Below, piece by piece: positions 6,663 through 9,908 of a stretch of DNA of 9,908 nt (its first letter is position 1; the number at the start of each line of letters is the position of its first letter). Below the pieces are notes generated by a model, which saw only the letters and a list, made by a program, of their open reading frames with translations, was not told where the DNA came from and made no database searches. This DNA comes from Planctomycetota bacterium (GTDB lineage: Bacteria > Planctomycetota > Planctomycetia > Pirellulales > Pirellulaceae): contig JAHWKS010000114.1 in the NCBI GenBank assembly GCA_019347795.1, forward strand, positions 1 to 9,908. Reading direction: 5' to 3'. The translations under genes were made by a program, and so were the position numbers.

Positions 6663-7610
6663 ATGCCTAAAGATTATTCTCGGCCGAGGAAGGGCCGACT
6701 CCCGAAAGGCGGGGAGCCTGCGAAGGCCGCATTCGCATATTACGGAGCAAAGCAACGGCTCGCCCGGCAAATTGCATCAATGCTCCCGCGGCACAACGCT
6801 TGGGTTGAAGGCTTTTGTGGATCAGCGGCGCTGACTCTCGCGAAGCCAGCTGCTCCCATTGAGGTCATTAACGATCTTGATGGCGAGATCGTAAATGTGT
6901 TTCGGCAGCTTCGGGATCATTCTGACGCGTTGTGCCGTCTCGTCGCGCTGACCCCCTACTCCAGCGAAGAATTTGAGTGCTGCCGAAAAGCCGATCCGAG
7001 CGCTCCTCCGTTGGAACGGGCAAGGCGATTTTTGGTGAGAACAATGATGATTGTCAACGGTTCGGTTGATGGTACGAAGAACGGATTTTCGTACTCTCAA
7101 TCCTACGCGCGGCAGCATCGTGAGGCCAGAGTCAATCGATGGTATAATCTACCCGATCGCCTCAAAGCGGTGGTCGAGAGGCTTCGCGGAGTTCGAATTG
7201 AATGTCGTGACGCACGTGAGCTAATGGAGGCGTTCGTCGATCGGCCCGCCACGCTAGTGTATTTAGACCCGCCATATTTTACGAAGCGTCGTCACGGATA
7301 CGTGATCGATGCAAAAGACGAGGATTTTCACAGGGCGTTGTTGCAGGTTTGCCTAGATTCAAGGTGCATGATTTTGCTCAGTGGCTATGATAATAAGCTC
7401 TACCGTTCTCTTCTTACTAAAAAGGCGGGCTGGTCTGCGCACAAAATAGAGACTCACACTCGCGATACGACGGGGAAGGATTACGCGAGGACAGAGGTTC
7501 TTTGGACCAATGTGGTGTACACAAGAGCACTTGAGTCGGGCCGCGTTCCAATCCGATTGAGCAAGAAAGAGAGGGCGGATGGGAAGATCAATCCACAAAG
7601 AGCCCGGTAA
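6663..7610 (+). CDS. D12-class DNA N6-adenine methyltransferase
   Basis: This 315-residue enzyme should transfer a methyl group from S-adenosylmethionine to N6 of adenine in a specific DNA site. The motifs come in Dam (D12) order. [11 protein letters not shown] (24-34) is the N-terminal SAM loop, with YYGAK where many members have YPGGK. Next is [10 protein letters not shown] (48-57), the motif I equivalent, and then INDLD (69-73). The catalytic motif LDPPYF has D202-P203-P204-Y205 encoded from 7266. The C-terminal [12 protein letters not shown] is also characteristic. Length fits the family. The target sequence cannot be read from the protein; GATC is only one of several D12 specificities. 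The ribosome site is weak (GGAA at 6652-6655), so translation is probably coupled to the gene 12 nt upstream. In context it most likely protects the host genome from the neighbouring nuclease. Confidence 0.94.
   Translation: MPKDYSRPRKGRLPKGGEPAKAAFAYYGAKQRLARQIASMLPRHNAWVEGFCGSAALTLAKPAAPIEVINDLDGEIVNVFRQLRDHSDALCRLVALTPYSSEEFECCRKADPSAPPLERARRFLVRTMMIVNGSVDGTKNGFSYSQSYARQHREARVNRWYNLPDRLKAVVERLRGVRIECRDARELMEAFVDRPATLVYLDPPYFTKRRHGYVIDAKDEDFHRALLQVCLDSRCMILLSGYDNKLYRSLLTKKAGWSAHKIETHTRDTTGKDYARTEVLWTNVVYTRALESGRVPIRLSKKERADGKINPQRAR
7567..7575 (+). promoter_or_regulatory. Ribosome binding site of the DinB-type gene, inside the methylase gene
   Basis: AAGAGAGGG ends 3 nt before ATG 7579. 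It supports this start and implies that the DinB-type gene is now translated from the cassette mRNA. Confidence 0.5.
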
Positions 7611-8106
7611 CACCGGCCCTACGAACCGCGATCAGCAGCTTCGTGAGCATGTCTTGTATCTGCTGCGGGGAGGCGGGGCGCATCTGGACTTTGAGAAGGC
7701 GATTGCGGGATTGCCGGCCGACAAGCGGGGAGCGAAGCCGCCGGGCGTGCCGCACTCGCCGTGGCGGCTCTTGGAGCATATGCGGATCTGTCAGTGGGAC
7801 ATCGTGCAGTACTGCGTCGATCCGCAGCATGTTTCGCCCGAGTTCCCTGGCGGCTACTGGCCGCCCGATGATGCGCCGCCTTCGGAGCAAGCGTGGGCAG
7901 TCGGGGTCGAGGGTTTTCGCGCGGACCTGCGGCGGATGGCGGAGCTGGTGGGGAATCCCGAGGTCGATCTTCTGGCGCCGCTCCCGCATGGCGAGAAGGG
8001 ACATACCGTGCTCCGTGAGGCGCTGCTCGCGGCCGATCACAATGCCTATCATCTGGGGCAAATGGTCGCCGTGCGGCGAGCGCTGGGGGCCTGGCCGGAA
8101 GAGTAG
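7579..8106 (+). CDS. DinB-fold putative metal-binding protein with cassette-derived 5' end
   Basis: The 175-residue protein has the DinB four-helix-bundle pattern. [16 protein letters not shown] carries the first ligand histidine (H67). [11 protein letters not shown] carries the other two (H154, H158). Members bind a divalent metal and are often thiol-dependent transferases, or have no known activity; the substrate here is unknown. This family is unrelated to DNA polymerase IV, also called DinB. Codon use is host-like and GC-rich. The only ATG is at 7579, 32 nt inside the methylase gene, so the first ten residues or so are read from cassette DNA in a second frame. Host-type sequence seems to start near [20 protein letters not shown], where I would expect the native N-terminus. 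A native start was therefore probably lost at the insertion junction. Confidence 0.85.
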   Translation: MGRSIHKEPGNTGPTNRDQQLREHVLYLLRGGGAHLDFEKAIAGLPADKRGAKPPGVPHSPWRLLEHMRICQWDIVQYCVDPQHVSPEFPGGYWPPDDAPPSEQAWAVGVEGFRADLRRMAELVGNPEVDLLAPLPHGEKGHTVLREALLAADHNAYHLGQMVAVRRALGAWPEE

Positions 8107-8167
8107 TGCGGCGTCGCCCGGCTTCAACCTGCGATCGCCGCGTCCCGGCTTTTGACAGCAGGGCGTG
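8107..8167 (+). other. Short convergent intergenic region
   Basis: This 61-nt gap separates the stop codons of two genes that face each other. I see a GCGATCGC palindrome at 8131-8138 but no hairpin followed by a T-run, so no terminator can be called. Confidence 0.4.
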
Positions 8168-9619
8168 CTAATAGTTCTTACGATCGCGGCCGGGGCGCGG
8201 AGTCGGTTCGGGCAGCGTGACCCCGGCGGCGAGCATTACGCGCTCGATGGCGGCGATCGTCTCGGGGGCCGGGCGGAAGTTGCCGGGGCGATGGCCCTGG
8301 GCGATCAACAGCGGTGTCCAGCCCCACTTGTTCTTGCGGTTCCAGACCGCGACGTCGGCCCCGCGCTCGGCAAGGAATTCGACCAGCTCGGATCGGCTTT
8401 GATAGGCGGCGCCGTGCATGGCGGTCTCGCCGTTGTCATCCGCCGCATTGACGTCGGCGCCGAGATCCAGCAGCAGCCGGACCGCCTCCACGGCCTCTTC
8501 TTCGGTCCCCGCCGATTCCTCGCCGTCGCCGAGGGCTCCCACGCCCGCCGCCGCCAACAGCGGCGTGGAGTTATCGGCATTCGGCAGCCGCCAGTCCGCC
8601 CCGAGTTCGACCAGGAGCCGCATGAGCGGAACGTCCGAAGCCCGGGCGGCCAGCAGGAAAGGAGTCGAGCCTGTGGTCGTGAAGCGGCCTCGCCCCGACG
8701 CTCCCCGCTCGAGCCGCGCGTCGAGGTCGGCGCCGTGAGCCGCAAGCCGGCGGACGATGTCGAGGCTGCTCAGGATTCCCGAGCCGAGCGGCGGCGGATC
8801 GCCGTCGCCGCGGATCGGCTTGCGGACCCAAGTCATCGCGTGCAGCGCGGTGTAGCCCGCCGGCCGATCATTGGGAGCGGCGCCGGCGTCGAGCAGGGCC
8901 GCGGCCAACTCGAAGTGGCCGTTCTCCACCGCGAGGATCAGGGGCGTGACGCCGCCCTGGGACTGCATGACTTCATTCACGTCGGCGCCGGCCGCCAACA
9001 GCCGGAGCACGACGGCGGTGCGGCCCTCGCGGACCGCGAAAAACAGCGGCGTAAACCCGGATGAGAGCGGCTTACGGAAGTCCGCCCCGGCGTCGAGCAG
9101 AGCGTCCACCACTTCCTCATGGCCCTCGGCCGCGGCCCACATCAGCGCCGTCTGTCCCTTCCGCTCCTTGGCGTCGACGTCGGCGCCGCGCTCGAGGAGC
9201 GCCTGCACCGGGCCGAGCCGGCCGGTTCGGGAGGCGGTCATCAAGGCCGTTTCTCCGCCGGCAAGCGTCGTGTTGGGATCGGCCCCTGCGTCCAAGAGCA
9301 ACTCGACGAGGAACCGGTCGCCGCTGCTGCACGCCAGCGAGAGCGGAGCGTAACGGTTTTCCGCTTGCACATTCGCGCCGGCGCCGACGAGGATTTTGGC
9401 CGTCTTCAGATCATCGTGATAGACCGCCCAGTGAAGGGCCGCCATGCCGTCCGGCTGAGCCGCATTCACGTCGGCGCCTTGCTCGAGAAGCGCCGCGACC
9501 ACAGCCGAATCTTTCTCTTCCGCGGCGTCCGCCAGCGGCGACTTCGATTCGGCCATGGCCGATTGGGCGACCAAGAGCAGCACGGCCGCTCCCCACGCCG
9601 ACAGAAACTGCCTGTACAT
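8168..9619 (-). CDS. Secreted ankyrin-repeat protein
   Basis: The 483-residue product starts at ATG 9619, with GGGGAGA on the minus strand (9629-9635) 9 nt upstream. It has a clear signal peptide: YRQ at the N-terminus, a hydrophobic core AAVLLLVA, and a likely cut after A23 (AMA|ES). The mature protein is almost entirely ankyrin repeats. I count about twelve units, with hallmarks such as ETALMTASRTGRLGPVQALL and GADVNA. The ninth to tenth units contain an acidic insertion (GDGEESAGTEEEAVE), and the eighth has a Gly/Pro-rich extension. Ankyrin repeats bind partner proteins; no enzyme domain is present, so it is probably a periplasmic or exported scaffold. A longer form from ATG 9652, overlapping the upstream stop (TGATG), is possible but would bury the signal peptide behind 11 residues. 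The gene lies 32 nt from the DUF1552 stop and probably shares its transcript. Confidence 0.93.
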   Translation of the reverse strand: MYRQFLSAWGAAVLLLVAQSAMAESKSPLADAAEEKDSAVVAALLEQGADVNAAQPDGMAALHWAVYHDDLKTAKILVGAGANVQAENRYAPLSLACSSGDRFLVELLLDAGADPNTTLAGGETALMTASRTGRLGPVQALLERGADVDAKERKGQTALMWAAAEGHEEVVDALLDAGADFRKPLSSGFTPLFFAVREGRTAVVLRLLAAGADVNEVMQSQGGVTPLILAVENGHFELAAALLDAGAAPNDRPAGYTALHAMTWVRKPIRGDGDPPPLGSGILSSLDIVRRLAAHGADLDARLERGASGRGRFTTTGSTPFLLAARASDVPLMRLLVELGADWRLPNADNSTPLLAAAGVGALGDGEESAGTEEEAVEAVRLLLDLGADVNAADDNGETAMHGAAYQSRSELVEFLAERGADVAVWNRKNKWGWTPLLIAQGHRPGNFRPAPETIAAIERVMLAAGVTLPEPTPRPGRDRKNY

Positions 9620-9628
9620 CAGCGACGA

Positions 9629-9635
9629 TCTCCCC
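9629..9635 (-). promoter_or_regulatory. Ribosome binding site deciding the ankyrin gene start
   Basis: The minus strand reads GGGGAGA here, 9 nt before ATG 9619. No comparable site precedes the ATG at 9652 or the GTG at 9655. Confidence 0.55.
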
Positions 9636-9651
9636 ACGTCTTGGCTTCTCA

Positions 9652-9908
9652 TCACACCGAAAGCGGCTCGAAGAGCTCGTCCACCTTGCCGTGGCTGTCG
9701 GCGAAGGAGTCCAAGCGCACGCCGACCTTGTCGAGCAGCGTCAGGTGCAGATTCGCCCGCGGCGTCGCTTCGTTGTACCGGATGTGCCGGCCGCCGCGCA
9801 TGTTCCCGGCCGCGCCGCCGGCGACGATGATCGGCAGGTTCGTATGGTCGTGCACGTTCGGGTTTCCCATCCCGCTGCCGTGCGGGTCGAGCGCGTGTGG
9901 GGGCGGCG
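9652..9908 (-). CDS. DUF1552 family protein, C-terminal part, cut by window edge
   Basis: The frame is open from the window end to TGA at 9654-9652. About 84 residues are visible. The pattern SGMGNPNVHDHTNLPIIVAG, followed by GGRHIRYNEATPRANLHLTL and a final DSFADSHGKVDELFEP, is the conserved C-terminus of DUF1552. These are exported proteins of unknown activity that are abundant in planctomycetes and some other bacteria, often next to DUF1588/DUF1592 cytochrome-like genes. The N-terminus and any export signal lie beyond the window. The stop codon overlaps a possible ATG of the ankyrin gene, so the two are likely one operon. The family call is good; the function is unknown. Confidence 0.88.
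   Translation of the reverse strand, partial: PPPHALDPHGSGMGNPNVHDHTNLPIIVAGGAAGNMRGGRHIRYNEATPRANLHLTLLDKVGVRLDSFADSHGKVDELFEPLSV

Larger units (their letters stand above)
2331..7610 (+). mobile_element. Putative genomic island: four-gene defence-like cassette between mutL and dinB-type gene
   Basis: Seen: between the mutL stop and the methylase stop, the DNA is clearly less GC-rich and uses A/T-ending codons freely, unlike both flanks (32 of 60 G/C in 2641-2700, against 43 of 60 in 661-720 and 45 of 60 in 8221-8280). All four genes are on the plus strand and almost touch. No integrase, transposase, tRNA gene or obvious terminal repeat is visible, so the insertion route is unknown. Inferred: horizontal acquisition of a complete operon. 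The left edge lies somewhere in 2331-2420 and the right edge near 7600-7625, where host-like composition resumes inside the DinB-type reading frame. Confidence 0.7.

Noticed and set aside
2331..7610. The cassette as a DISARM or Dpd system
   Set aside because: There is no DUF1998 or phospholipase-D gene as in DISARM, and no tRNA-guanine-transglycosylase-like gene as in Dpd.
2331..7640. Terminal direct or inverted repeats marking the island ends
   Set aside because: I compared the sequence around both edges by eye and found no convincing shared stretch; no integrase or tRNA gene is present.
7588..8127. Minus-strand open frame opposite the DinB-type gene
   Set aside because: The plus-strand protein has the three-histidine DinB pattern; the antisense one is Arg/Pro-rich with no motif.
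8165..9064. 299-codon plus-strand open frame opposite the ankyrin gene
   Set aside because: It is a shadow of the repetitive GC-rich ankyrin codons. The minus strand has a signal peptide and about twelve ankyrin units.
8400..9550. Periodic near-repeats of about 99 bp as a CRISPR or tandem DNA repeat
   Set aside because: The period is that of 33-residue ankyrin units within one reading frame; the DNA copies are divergent.

Overview
The window looks like a high-GC planctomycete-type chromosome (Pirellulales-like is my best guess) carrying a short insert of foreign-looking DNA. The taxonomic guess rests on the endonuclease-type MutL, a DUF1552 protein followed by a secreted ankyrin-repeat protein, and GC-rich codon use in the flanks. 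It is an inference, because there is no rRNA or other marker in the window.

Layout. Positions 2-409 (+) are the C-terminal end of a sigma-54-type response regulator. It overlaps mutL (402-2330, +) by 8 nt. From about 2331 to 7610 composition drops visibly: for example, 32 of 60 bases are G/C in 2641-2700, against 43 of 60 in 661-720 and 45 of 60 in 8221-8280. This stretch holds four tightly packed same-strand genes: a ParB-like protein (2424-3833), a SNF2-type helicase (3830-5746), a DUF3883-type putative nuclease (5709-6650) and a D12-class DNA adenine methylase (6663-7610). The composition then returns to the host pattern with a DinB-fold protein (7579-8106, +). Its start codon lies inside the methylase gene. 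Two convergent minus-strand genes close the window: a secreted ankyrin-repeat protein (8168-9619) and the C-terminal end of a DUF1552 protein (9652-9908).

How the genes may work together. The insert has what a restriction-modification-like defence system needs: a modifying methylase, a candidate PD-(D/E)XK nuclease and an ATP-driven translocase. The ParB-like protein could bind DNA, regulate the operon or help recognise targets. A likely sigma-70 promoter with phased TGTGA repeats lies just upstream of the first gene. The next genes are joined by a 4-nt overlap, a 38-nt overlap and a 12-nt gap, so one operon is likely. I do not recognise this exact four-gene set as a named system. DISARM shares the helicase-plus-methylase idea, but the DUF1998 and phospholipase-D genes are absent here. 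This cassette is the main point of interest.
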